From assembly GCA_036733285.1 (NCBI GenBank), contig DAINAU010000177.1, forward strand, positions 1 through 8,411: a DNA stretch of 8,411 bases, given 5' to 3'. Position 1 is the stretch's first letter; every line of letters starts with the position of its first letter. A model generated the notes under the pieces. That model saw only the letters and a program-made list of their open reading frames with translations. It did no database searches and was not told the origin of the DNA. Positions 1-7,172 of the stretch are shown here, in pieces. Made by a program: the position numbers and the translations under genes. This DNA is from JAGOBX01 sp036733285 (GTDB lineage: Bacteria > JAGOBX01).

Positions 1-109
1 CGAAAAGGTAAAACCGTTAGCAAGTTTTTTATATTTTTAATTGGACACTAGTGAACCCGAAAAATAAACCGGTTTAACGGTTTTCAAAAATATACCCTAA
101 AAAAAATTT
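1..109. other. Non-coding edge downstream of the glycosyltransferase gene, with inverted repeats
   Basis: No gene is visible here. The sequence holds a perfect 10-bp inverted repeat (10-19 AAAACCGTTA against 75-84), a 12-bp palindrome TAAACCGGTTTA at 65-76 and an 8-bp palindrome CACTAGTG at 46-53. The stretch lies just past the stop codon of the minus-strand operon. On that strand the 65-76 palindrome is followed by a short U-rich run, so it could help terminate transcription, although the hairpin is weak. Blocks at 71-84 and 86-95 recur at 5910-5923 and 5883-5892, so part of this may be a dispersed repeat. Confidence 0.45.
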
Positions 110-1279
110 TTATATTTTTTTTTCGGTTCGTATTATTAATCTTTCAAGAAGAAGTATGAGTTTATCCCACTTATATTTATCTATTTCAGGATTCCAGTAA
201 TCGTTCCATTCAAGTTCAAGCCCCCATTTTAAAGCGGAAGCCCAGCTTGACGCTTTTGAATTGGCAAATATAATATGCGGCAGATTATGGTTTTGCAATT
301 CTTCAGTCACCGAACACAAAACAGGTTTTCTATACATTCCATATTCTATAATATTAATTGGCAAAAGTCCCGCGGTATAATTGCATTTTAATAACGGAAC
401 CGCTCCCAGATCGCATACGATAAAAAGTTTTCTTATTTCTTCCTGAGACGCCGAATTAATTAAAATAATATCCCTGTCGGAAACCGCGGGTTTTTCAGTT
501 TCATCTGAATTTGAATAGGAAACTATAAGTTTTACCGGATAGCCCGCTTCGTCTCGAAACTTCACAAATGCGGAAAACAGCAAATCGAAATCGTTTCCCA
601 TAGAAGGCGGATTCAAAACGCCGATTATTTTCGCGTTGAAATCTTGAATATCGTATTTATGAAAAATATACTTTTTAAACGCTGCCCGTTCGTCCTCAAT
701 TTCAGGTTTTAACGCCGCTCCGTTCGGAAGATAAATAATATTTGTCCAATACTTTTTTTTATAGATGTTGGCGAGAGTCTTAGACGACGAGATGTTTAAT
801 TTTGCTTTATACAATTCGCTTTCAATAAAATTTCCTATATAAGCTTTATTCACCGGATTGGTTTCTATTTCAAGATAATCTTCGCTGATATCGTAAATAT
901 AGAACACCTTATCTACCGCGCTTTGCGGCAGAGCAAAGCAATCAAACGAAGAATTTATCACTATATCAATATTAAAATGATTAATCAGCAATTCGATGAG
1001 AAACGAAAAATTCTCGCATCTTTGCGCCGATTCGGCGTTTATATCCGGCGCGTTTATTATATTTAATTTTCCGGCGGAATTTATGATTACAACATTTTGA
1101 TTGATAAGTTTTTCAAAATTATTTCTGAAACAATAATCGTCTTTGACCCTCGACTTGTCGAGATAAACGTAATAAACAAGATGATTTCTATCGGCGAGAA
1201 TTTCAGCCATTTGATAACTTCTGATTTCATATTCGGCTGAAATCCCATTCGGCAATATCAGAAAAGATTTTCTATCCAT
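110..1279 (-). CDS. GT-B fold glycosyltransferase (GT4-like), 389 aa
   Basis: Probable glycosyltransferase that moves a sugar from a nucleotide-sugar donor onto a surface polysaccharide, lipid or other acceptor; donor and acceptor cannot be read from the sequence. The 389-residue length fits the two-Rossmann-domain GT-B group. The N-terminal half has an alternating strand/helix pattern. The junction has YLPNGA (183-188), typical of GT4 proteins. The C-terminal half has CDLGAVPL (289-296) and IEYGMYRKPV (311-320), matching the family pattern in which a glutamate precedes a 'GKPV'-like segment in the donor site. The C-terminal WDKLILLLERL (371-381) resembles the usual closing helix. No signal peptide or membrane segment is seen, so it is probably cytoplasmic or peripheral. 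Its ATG overlaps the stop of the upstream small gene by 8 bases and no clear ribosome site is visible, which suggests translational coupling. A run of nine A residues lies at the 3' end. The family is likely; the exact role is unknown. Confidence 0.72.
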   Translation of the reverse strand: MDRKSFLILPNGISAEYEIRSYQMAEILADRNHLVYYVYLDKSRVKDDYCFRNNFEKLINQNVVIINSAGKLNIINAPDINAESAQRCENFSFLIELLINHFNIDIVINSSFDCFALPQSAVDKVFYIYDISEDYLEIETNPVNKAYIGNFIESELYKAKLNISSSKTLANIYKKKYWTNIIYLPNGAALKPEIEDERAAFKKYIFHKYDIQDFNAKIIGVLNPPSMGNDFDLLFSAFVKFRDEAGYPVKLIVSYSNSDETEKPAVSDRDIILINSASQEEIRKLFIVCDLGAVPLLKCNYTAGLLPINIIEYGMYRKPVLCSVTEELQNHNLPHIIFANSKASSWASALKWGLELEWNDYWNPEIDKYKWDKLILLLERLIIRTEKKI

Positions 1280-1571
1280 TTTTTACGAGAGGCACTAATA
1301 AAATTTTTATTTTATTTCCTATGTTGTTTTGATGTTTGAAATCAACTATTCTATCGAATACCGCGTCGGAAGTCTCGTCGTCGACCGCTTTAATTATTAT
1401 TTCATGCGATTCAGGCCACGCTTTATTTTTAAAAACGTTATGTTCTTTTTCTTCCGGTTCAAAAAAAGAAACGTCCGAACTGAATACGTAATCTGTTATA
1501 TTAAAATTATTTAAAATTTCTCTTAATAACGACGCGAATCTGGAATGATACCTTAATAGCATTAATCTCAT
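1272..1571 (-). CDS. Small PII-like protein, possibly PG0541-type transporter-associated, 99 aa
   Basis: A 99-residue soluble protein with no signal peptide or membrane segment. The layout (strand at 1-8, helix about 10-21, variable loop about 32-50, a W-P pair at 52-53, strand, a D-D turn at 64-65, helix about 68-80, final strand IKILLVPL at 88-95) resembles the ferredoxin-like PII-type fold of the PG0541 'transporter-associated' family, often found beside RND efflux genes. That assignment rests on motif memory, with no alignment run. No transporter gene is present in the window. The ATG shares one base with the stop codon of rng (TAATG) and is preceded by AAGGTG at good spacing, so the start is well supported and the gene is co-translated with rng. 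It also overlaps the next gene by 8 bases. If the family is right, it would be a small regulatory or ligand-sensing protein. Confidence 0.55.
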   Translation of the reverse strand: MRLMLLRYHSRFASLLREILNNFNITDYVFSSDVSFFEPEEKEHNVFKNKAWPESHEIIIKAVDDETSDAVFDRIVDFKHQNNIGNKIKILLVPLVKNG

Positions 1572-3070
1572 TATTCACCTTGTTCAATGTTTTCAAATTT
1601 GTATTGTATTTTATAATATGTTTCATTTTTATTCAATATTATTTTTATATTATATTTTTTTTCGATATTATCTATGGCGCAGACCGATTCTATAAAATTA
1701 AACAAATCGGTTGAAACCGTCAATACCAGTCTGGTTTTATTTTTCAACAAAACCAGCTCTTTTATTTTTCTTTCAATATTTATTATTTGAGATTCGAGTT
1801 TAAATATTTTTCCGTATCCGCTGCAAAAATGACATTTCTCAAAAAAAATCTGGCTTATATTATTTTTATTCCGTTTTCTCAATATCTGGATTATTCCGGT
1901 TTGCGGAGTATAGAAAACCTTGCTTCTCAATCTATCCTTTGCCAATTCGTCTTCAAGTTTTTTCAAAATCGTATCCGCTTCGGTTTCTGTTATCATATTC
2001 ATCAAATCGACAAGAATCATTCCGCTTATGTTTCTTAATCTTATTTGTTTGGCAATTTCAGTCATCGCCTCGAGATTTGTTTGAAAAATCATTTGTTCTT
2101 TATTTTTTTCCGAAACGTTTTTTCCGGTATTTATATCTATCGAAGTGAACGCCTCGGTAAATTCTATGACTATGTGTCCGCCGCATTTAAGCCAAACTTT
2201 ATTTCGCGTCAATTTCTGATATTCCGCGTAAATACCGAATATTCCATCCGGATTTTTAAATTTTTCATAAACAAGCTCGACGGTTTCGCTCTCTAAAAGA
2301 TTTGATATTTTTTCTTTCATATCAATATCGTCGTAATAAACAACCGCCGGTTTATGCCCGATGAATTCCCGATTAATAAATGAAAAAATATCGTTGCTGG
2401 AATAAATCTCGGCAAACTGCCTTCCGCTTTTTATAAAAGATTTTATTTTTTCGGAAATTCGATTTAAAGCGTTTATTTCTTCGATGATTTCCGCGTCTCC
2501 GGACTGCGCGCATTCGGTTCTCGCTATGTATCCTATATTTTCATTTTTATGAGTTTTTACAATTGTCTCTATTCTTTTTTTTTCGTTTTCATCCGTGATT
2601 TTGTTTGAAAAACCTATATGTTCTCTATCAGGCAAAGCTATAAGCAATTTACCTGGTATGGTTAATTTTGTTGTGAATTGAGGTCCCTTTTCAGAATACC
2701 CGTCTTTTAAAACCTGAACTATTATTCTGTTTCCAATTTTTAATAAATCCTCTATCCTGGATTTGACGCGCATTTCAGGATTAAACGCATGTATATCAGT
2801 TATTTCATTTATATGGAGAAATCCGGTTTTTTCAACGCCTATATCTATAAAAGCGGCTTGAAGCGGAGGAATAATTTTTTTTACAACCCCGATATAAATA
2901 TTGCCGGCAATCGACTTATAACCGATTTGCTCGACTGCAAATTCCGCAAACTTATTATCTTCGATTAATCCTGCAAGCGTTTGATTGGGCTGAAAAGCAA
3001 CAGCTATTTTAATTTTGTCTTTTACCGTATTGTCAATGCCTTTTATTTCGCAGCCATTAATGAAATTCAT
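1571..3070 (-). CDS. rng: Ribonuclease G/E family endoribonuclease, 499 aa
   Basis: Endoribonuclease of the RNase E/G family, which cuts single-stranded A/U-rich RNA in rRNA maturation and mRNA decay in the cytoplasm. The S1 domain (about 55-130) includes GNIYIGVVKKIIPPLQAAF at 56-74 and GFLHINEI at 83-90. The DNase I-like catalytic part contains EFTEAFTSIDINTGKN (303-318). D312 and N314 match the metal-binding D303 and N305 of E. coli RNase E, and D355 in LVDLMNM matches D346, with the same 43-residue spacing. CHFCSGYG at 413-420 is the Zn-link CxxC. Length is close to E. coli RNase G (489 aa), and the long C-terminal scaffold of RNase E is absent. The N-terminus is about 15 residues longer than usual, and the second D of the classic IDFIDM motif is N358. 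The upstream 49-base gap holds a strong hairpin, with no clear ribosome site before the ATG. The family call is secure. Confidence 0.95.
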   Translation of the reverse strand: MNFINGCEIKGIDNTVKDKIKIAVAFQPNQTLAGLIEDNKFAEFAVEQIGYKSIAGNIYIGVVKKIIPPLQAAFIDIGVEKTGFLHINEITDIHAFNPEMRVKSRIEDLLKIGNRIIVQVLKDGYSEKGPQFTTKLTIPGKLLIALPDREHIGFSNKITDENEKKRIETIVKTHKNENIGYIARTECAQSGDAEIIEEINALNRISEKIKSFIKSGRQFAEIYSSNDIFSFINREFIGHKPAVVYYDDIDMKEKISNLLESETVELVYEKFKNPDGIFGIYAEYQKLTRNKVWLKCGGHIVIEFTEAFTSIDINTGKNVSEKNKEQMIFQTNLEAMTEIAKQIRLRNISGMILVDLMNMITETEADTILKKLEDELAKDRLRSKVFYTPQTGIIQILRKRNKNNISQIFFEKCHFCSGYGKIFKLESQIINIERKIKELVLLKNKTRLVLTVSTDLFNFIESVCAIDNIEKKYNIKIILNKNETYYKIQYKFENIEQGE

Positions 3071-3087
3071 AATAATATTTTACGATA

Positions 3088-3105
3088 AACGCGCCTTGGC
3101 GCGTT
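3088..3105 (-). promoter_or_regulatory. GC-rich hairpin between proB and rng
   Basis: A perfect 8-bp inverted repeat (AACGCGCC, two-base loop, GGCGCGTT) occupies most of the only gap inside the operon, with flanking ACGA/TCGT at 3082-3085 and 3117-3120 that could extend the fold. On the minus strand it is followed by TATCG and an A/T-rich stretch with no clean U-run, so it is a poor intrinsic terminator. It may act as an RNA-stability or processing stem, or as a control element for rng translation. The structure is seen directly; the role is inferred. Confidence 0.6.
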
Positions 3106-3119
3106 AAAACGCCTTGTCG

Positions 3120-4253
3120 TTATAAAGTTTTCATAACCATATTGTCAATATGTATGACTTCAGGCGTATCGTTTTCTCCCAATTTTTTCTTAATATCCTG
3201 AGATTTCAATCCTTTTATTAAATTCAACGCATCGCTGTCGTAATTGCAAAGACCAACCGCGATCTTCAAATTTGATTTGTTGTCATATACGGCTACGCAT
3301 TCGCCTTTTTTAAAAAAACCTTCGCAAGCCGTTATTCCGGTAGCGAGAAGACTTTTATTTTTTTGAATGGCGGAAACCGCTCCTGCGTCGATAAAAATTT
3401 TTCCTTTGGGTTTTAAATTAAATTTTATCCAGCGCTTACGCGGCGATATGATTTTATCCGCCGGATAAAAAAAAGTGCCTTTAAATCTGCAGTTCAATAT
3501 TTTATCAATAATATCCGGCTCGTATCCGTTCGCTATTATCATAGGAATTCCTGAAGACGTCGCGATATCCGCCGCGATAAGTTTTGATTTCATTCCTCCG
3601 GTCGTCGCGTTGTTCGATGCGCATCCGCAAATTTCAAAAAGCTCCGGAGTCAACTTTTTTACGTCTTCTATCAAAGAATCCGGCTCGTTGATATTGTTAA
3701 GAAGACCGTCTATATTTGTGAGAAGTATTATTAAATCCGCGTTTATCATCGCCCCTACCATTGCCGCGAGTTTATCGTTATCGCCGAATTTTAATTCGTC
3801 GATTGCCACCGTGTCGTTTTCATTAATTATCGGAACCGCCTTGATTTTAAAAAGCGAATTCAGCGTGTTCACGGCGTTTAAATACTGCTGCCGCCCCATA
3901 AGTTCGGGTTGGGTTAATAAAATTTGCGCGATTACTTTTTTGTATTTTGAAAAAATATTTTCATACATCTGCATCAGTTTGTTTTGACCTATTGCCGCAG
4001 CCGCCTGTTTTTCGGATATCTCCTTTGGCTTGGTTTTTAAATTCAAAACCGACATTCCGAATCCCACGGCTCCCGACGACACTATCGAAAAATTCCTTTT
4101 TTCAAAATGTTTTGAAGTCGATTTTATTATTGAGGATATGTGTTTATCAGTTATCTGCGGATAACCGTTTGAAATCTCGGTTAATATGCTCGTTCCGATT
4201 TTAACAACTATATTTCTGGACTTTTTTAATAATTCAATTTTATTTGTCTTCAT
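3120..4253 (-). CDS. proB: Glutamate 5-kinase with PUA domain, 377 aa
   Basis: Catalyses ATP-dependent phosphorylation of L-glutamate to glutamyl 5-phosphate, the first and usually proline-inhibited step of proline synthesis, in the cytoplasm. The amino-acid-kinase domain (about 13-260) carries VVKIGTS (16-22), SSGAV (59-63), KQAAAAIGQ (82-90), INENDTVA (143-150), FGDNDKLAA (156-164), TNIDGLL (178-184) and TTGGMKSKL (216-224), which form the ATP and glutamate sites. A C-terminal PUA domain begins near 283 (KGKIFIDAGAV). Length fits the full two-domain enzyme (E. coli 367 aa). The ATG lies inside the end of obgE with a 14-base overlap. The nearest purine-rich site is about 19 bases upstream, so translation is probably coupled to obgE. 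The usual partner proA (glutamyl-phosphate reductase) is not in this window; rng follows instead. Identity is secure. Confidence 0.96.
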   Translation of the reverse strand: MKTNKIELLKKSRNIVVKIGTSILTEISNGYPQITDKHISSIIKSTSKHFEKRNFSIVSSGAVGFGMSVLNLKTKPKEISEKQAAAAIGQNKLMQMYENIFSKYKKVIAQILLTQPELMGRQQYLNAVNTLNSLFKIKAVPIINENDTVAIDELKFGDNDKLAAMVGAMINADLIILLTNIDGLLNNINEPDSLIEDVKKLTPELFEICGCASNNATTGGMKSKLIAADIATSSGIPMIIANGYEPDIIDKILNCRFKGTFFYPADKIISPRKRWIKFNLKPKGKIFIDAGAVSAIQKNKSLLATGITACEGFFKKGECVAVYDNKSNLKIAVGLCNYDSDALNLIKGLKSQDIKKKLGENDTPEVIHIDNMVMKTL

Positions 4254-5532
4254 AATAATCGAAAGTTTTATCTCCTATAAAAACTCTGTCGCCGTTTTCA
4301 GCGCCTGCCTGTTTCAACAAATAATTTATATTATACGCGTCGAGAATTTTATTGAACTTAACCAGCCCGTCGTCGGTCGCCGTATTTATGCGGTTCAAAG
4401 CTTTTAAAATTCTATCGCCAGTGATTTCATAATTATTATTGCCTATATCGTGAACTCTGACCGGTTCCTCTTTTTCAAAAGCGTATTCTTTTACCGGTTC
4501 GGATTTTAATTCCATATCCGCATTTTTTATCTCCGGAAGATTAAGAAAAGCGGAAACCGAATAAATCAAATCATTCACTCCATAACCGGTCGCAGCCGAT
4601 ATAAAACAAATTTTTAAAACGTTTTCGTTGCGCCCTATATGATTTATTAATTCCTCGCAGAATTCTTTATATTCGTTATTCACAACGTCTATTTTATTAA
4701 CGACAACGATTTGTTTGCGCATACCGAGTTTTTCGCCGTATTGTCTTAATTCGTTGTTTATATTATCAAAATCGCGAATCATATTTTTGGAATTAATATC
4801 AATTAAATGAATTAATAATTTCGCGCGTTCGATATGGCGCAAAAATTTCAAACCCAATCCTGCGCCGGTATGCGCGTTTTCTATGAGTCCCGGAATATCC
4901 GCAATCGCAAAGGGTTCTATTCCCGCTAAATTTACAACGCCGAGATTTGGTTCTAAAGTCGTGAACGGATAATCGGCGATTTTGGGTTTCGCCGCTGATA
5001 TTACAGATAAAAAAGTTGATTTTCCCGCGTTCGGAAGACCTATTATCGCAGCGTCGGCAATCAGTTTAAGTTCGATTATTAATATTCTTTTTTCGCCTTC
5101 CAATCCTAACTCGCAATAATCCGGCGACCTGTTAGTCGACGATTTGAAAACCGCGTTTCCTCTGCCTCCGGCTCCGCCTTTTGCGGCTATTGTCTCTTGC
5201 GAATCCGCGATAAAATCAGCGATTATTTCATTCGTGTCGGCGTCGCGTATAACAGAACCTACCGGAACATAAATAATCAAATTTTCGCCGCTTTTTCCGG
5301 TTTTATTGGTTTTTTGACCGTTGCCGCCGGAATCCGCCTCGTAATGTTTCTTGTATTTAAAATCAATAAGAGTCTTTTTATTCTTATCGCTCCTAATTAT
5401 TACTGAGCCGCCGGTTCCGCCGTTGCCGCCGTCCGGTCCGCCTTTAGGAACGAATTTTTCCCTGTGAAAACTCGAACATCCGTTGCCCCCTTTCCCTGCG
5501 GATACGTTAATTTTAGCATAATCTACTAACAT
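4240..5532 (-). CDS. obgE: Obg-family GTPase, 430 aa, with OCT domain
   Basis: Essential GTPase acting in late assembly of the large ribosomal subunit and linked to the stringent response. The glycine-rich Obg domain (1-158) has GKGGNG (13-18) and GGPDGGNGGTGGS (31-43). The G domain follows: G1 GLPNAGKS (165-172), G2 FTTLEPNLG (190-198), G3 DIPG (212-215), G4 NKID (279-282) and G5 SAATG (312-316). A C-terminal OCT domain spans about 355-425. Length and all three domains are complete. It is the first gene of the minus-strand operon and overlaps proB by 14 bases. The ATG is preceded by a weak purine-rich GAGAGAAAG. The rplU-rpmA pair that commonly precedes obg is absent; instead an inverted-repeat element ends about 80 bases upstream, so the operon promoter must lie in that gap or inside the element. 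No clear promoter was recognised. Identity is secure. Confidence 0.97.
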   Translation of the reverse strand: MLVDYAKINVSAGKGGNGCSSFHREKFVPKGGPDGGNGGTGGSVIIRSDKNKKTLIDFKYKKHYEADSGGNGQKTNKTGKSGENLIIYVPVGSVIRDADTNEIIADFIADSQETIAAKGGAGGRGNAVFKSSTNRSPDYCELGLEGEKRILIIELKLIADAAIIGLPNAGKSTFLSVISAAKPKIADYPFTTLEPNLGVVNLAGIEPFAIADIPGLIENAHTGAGLGLKFLRHIERAKLLIHLIDINSKNMIRDFDNINNELRQYGEKLGMRKQIVVVNKIDVVNNEYKEFCEELINHIGRNENVLKICFISAATGYGVNDLIYSVSAFLNLPEIKNADMELKSEPVKEYAFEKEEPVRVHDIGNNNYEITGDRILKALNRINTATDDGLVKFNKILDAYNINYLLKQAGAENGDRVFIGDKTFDYYEDK

Positions 5533-5612
5533 AACTTTCTCTCGATAAATTCAAATTTTAAAATTTTATTCTTTAAAACAAAAACGTTTTCGTTTTTTTC
5601 TATTCAGGTCTA

Positions 5613-5646
5613 TTTAACCCGAAAATTGCGATTGGATTTTGAAAAA
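5613..5646 (+). repeat. Left terminal inverted repeat of the element
   Basis: The 34 bases begin TTTAACCCGAAAATTGCGAT and end TTGAAAAA. They match the reverse complement of 6275-6308 with two transition differences. Confidence 0.85.
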
Positions 5647-5983
5647 TTGCAATTTAACTCATAAAATACTTGGTGTCGCCAATTTTTCAATCGCTCAAAT
5701 TTTTACAAAGCGATTTTTGGTTTATAAAAATTTGTTGAATAACTTTTTTTTACATCAACAAATAATTTATAAAATATTAACGCCTTAATTTAAAACTTTA
5801 TTCCCTCCTAACATTATTTGCGATAATTAAAAATAGTTTATTATAAATCATAAAAAAATAAAACTAAAATATAAGGCTGAAAGTATATTTTTATTCGGGC
5901 GTGGTCTTCAAAACCGTTAAACCCTGATAATTTAAACGTTAAGTGAAGTTTTTCAAAAAATAGTTTTATATTATATCACAGCT
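5647..5983. other. A/T-rich non-coding interior of the element
   Basis: No convincing gene is seen. Small inverted repeats occur: AATCGCT/AGCGATT (5689-5695, 5709-5715), ATTTGTTGA/TCAACAAAT (5730-5738, 5755-5763), and an imperfect one spanning 5907-5947. On the minus strand a TATAAT box (5845-5840) lies about 30 bases before a strong Shine-Dalgarno-like AGGAGGG (5809-5803), but no start codon follows at a usable distance. This may be the leftover start region of a lost gene. Confidence 0.4.
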
Positions 5984-6289
5984 TTAGGTAGACAGGTTAT
6001 TTCTACGGTTCAGAAAATCAAAGAATTTTTTATTATTCCAAATTTGTCCTTTAATAAATAATTCTTGATTATTTTTCAAGAATTTTGTTGATAAGATATT
6101 AATAATACTAAAACGCAGATTAAATGGGTCATGTAAAATTAGGATTTTATTTTGTGATTTATCGACTCTGTGAAAATCGGCGTTTAACACTTCTAAAAAC
6201 CTGAAAACTGCGACGTGAAAATTTACGCATTTGAAAAATTGCTTAACAATGTTATTTTCCCTTACTTTCAGCGCTTTTTCAAAATCCAA
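5984..6289 (-). pseudogene. Possible transposase C-terminal remnant, 101 codons
   Basis: A 101-codon frame inside the element. The only in-frame start near its beginning is a TTG lying within the right inverted repeat, with no ribosome site, so normal expression is doubtful. The product has no signal peptide or membrane segment and is rich in K, N and F. The part from about residue 20 to 97 (FHVAVFRFLEVLNADFHRVDK, then LRFSIINILS, then KGQIWNNKKFFDFL) loosely follows the C-terminus of ISAs1/H-repeat-type transposases, where a W-hxxLxV region is followed by a 'LRxIALNLL' helix and a 'KxxW-D/N-xxYLLxxL' ending. The resemblance is by eye and weak. The N-terminal two thirds of such a protein would be missing, fitting an internal deletion. 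It could instead be a chance open frame or an unrelated small protein. Confidence 0.35.
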
Positions 6290-6308
6290 TTGCAGTTTTC
6301 GGGTTAAA
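6275..6308 (-). repeat. Right terminal inverted repeat of the element
   Basis: Reverse-complement partner of 5613-5646 with 32 of 34 bases conserved. It overlaps the first codons of the enclosed reading frame, as insertion-sequence ends sometimes do. Confidence 0.85.
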
Positions 6309-6342
6309 GAGTTCTATTGTCATCTGAATAATTTATAATTTT

Positions 6343-7053
6343 CTAAAACCACAACGATAATTGTTCTTTATTTTTTAATGCAGAAAGCATATTCATCCTG
6401 AAATGTTTTACGGTTCCGCTTATTTGTTTGATGAGTTTGTCAACATACTCGCGTTTTGTTTTCCCTGAAACCGGACAATTATTTTTAAAAACCGGTATAT
6501 CATACCTCTCGGCGGCAGACTTGATTTTTGATTCAGTTAGATAAATCATCGGTCTTATCATATATATTTTTTTTCTCGAAAGATATGATAACGGCTCAAA
6601 AGATGCGATTCTTCCCTCGAAAATCATATTCAAAAACAAGGTGTTTATAGCGTCGTCAAGGTGATGTCCCAAAGCGATTTTATTATAATTCATATTAACG
6701 GCGGTTTCGGATAAAATTCCTTTACGTAATCTTGAACAAAGCGAACACGGATATTTGACTTGTTTATCGACAAAAATACCCTGATATATATTAGTTTTAA
6801 TAAGCGTGTGTGAAACTCCGGATTTGTCCAAATAATCTATTACTCCAGAATAATCCGTATCCGGAAAGTTATTGTCAATAATTATTGAATGAATTTCAAA
6901 ACTTTTTTTCAAATAATACTTTAATTGCAAAAGACAGTTCACTAAAACAAGACTGTCTTTTCCGCCAGATACGCCAACCGCAATTCTATCTCCGTCTTCA
7001 ATCATATTATAATCTATGCAAGCGGCTCGAACCGCGCCTAATAGTTTTCGCAT
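6343..7053 (-). CDS. ttcA: TtcA-family tRNA 2-thiocytidine synthetase, PP-loop ATPase, 236 aa
   Basis: PP-loop ATPase that probably thiolates tRNA, by analogy with TtcA, which makes 2-thiocytidine at position 32 by adenylating the base and using an Fe-S cluster. The PP-loop SGGKDS is at 29-34. The two cysteines of CSLC are at 103 and 106, and a third is C193 in NNCPVSGKTKREY; this C-x-x-C plus distal C set is the TtcA cluster pattern. GHHLDDAINT (129-138) is the second conserved ATP-site segment. At 236 residues it is shorter than E. coli TtcA (311 aa), with trimmed ends but all key residues present. It lacks the extra zinc-finger cysteines of TtuA/Ncs6 relatives and the extra C-terminal domains of TilS. 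The start is supported by GAGGA (7067-7063) about 9 bases before the ATG. It is transcribed alone, between two long non-coding regions; no good promoter was recognised. Confidence 0.85.
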   Translation of the reverse strand: MRKLLGAVRAACIDYNMIEDGDRIAVGVSGGKDSLVLVNCLLQLKYYLKKSFEIHSIIIDNNFPDTDYSGVIDYLDKSGVSHTLIKTNIYQGIFVDKQVKYPCSLCSRLRKGILSETAVNMNYNKIALGHHLDDAINTLFLNMIFEGRIASFEPLSYLSRKKIYMIRPMIYLTESKIKSAAERYDIPVFKNNCPVSGKTKREYVDKLIKQISGTVKHFRMNMLSALKNKEQLSLWF

Positions 7054-7062
7054 TAATTTAAT

Positions 7063-7067
7063 TCCTC
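7063..7067 (-). promoter_or_regulatory. Ribosome binding site of the TtcA-family gene
   Basis: GAGGA on the minus strand lies 9 bases upstream of the ATG at 7053. It is one of the few clear Shine-Dalgarno sites in the window and fixes this start. Confidence 0.65.
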
Positions 7068-7137
7068 GTTTTAGTTATTTTTGATTTATATACAATGACC
7101 GGTACGAGCGCTTTTAAATTATTGTAATTTTATGAAA

Positions 7138-7154
7138 CAATCCTGAAAGGATTG
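7138..7154. repeat. Short perfect hairpin upstream of the TtcA-family gene
   Basis: CAATCCT, loop GAA, AGGATTG: a perfect 7-bp stem. On the plus strand it is followed by AATTTT, so it might be a weak terminator. On the minus strand it would lie in the leader of the TtcA-family gene. The role is not established. Confidence 0.45.
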
Positions 7155-7172
7155 AATTTTACATATCCGTAT

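Larger units (their letters stand above)
5613..6308. mobile_element. Inverted-repeat-bounded element (decayed insertion sequence or MITE-like), about 696 bp
   Basis: Two 34-bp arms, 5613-5646 and 6275-6308, are inverted copies with 32 of 34 positions identical, far beyond chance even in AT-rich DNA. They frame about 630 bp that hold one 101-codon minus-strand frame and otherwise A/T-rich non-coding sequence. The outer flanks share TATTCAG (5601-5607, inverted at 6324-6330), which may be part of longer ends. The direct repeat TTCTATT at 5598-5604 and 6312-6318 could be a target duplication, although its distance to the arms is unequal (8 and 3 bases). An inner copy of the arm, interrupted by 6 bases, appears inverted at 5680-5694. 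This is most likely a short non-autonomous or internally deleted insertion sequence lying between the TtcA-family gene and obgE. No complete transposase is present. Confidence 0.7.

Noticed and set aside
3475..3987. 170-codon plus-strand open frame antisense to proB
   Set aside because: It lies wholly opposite a well-conserved glutamate 5-kinase and shows no domain of its own; it is a shadow frame.
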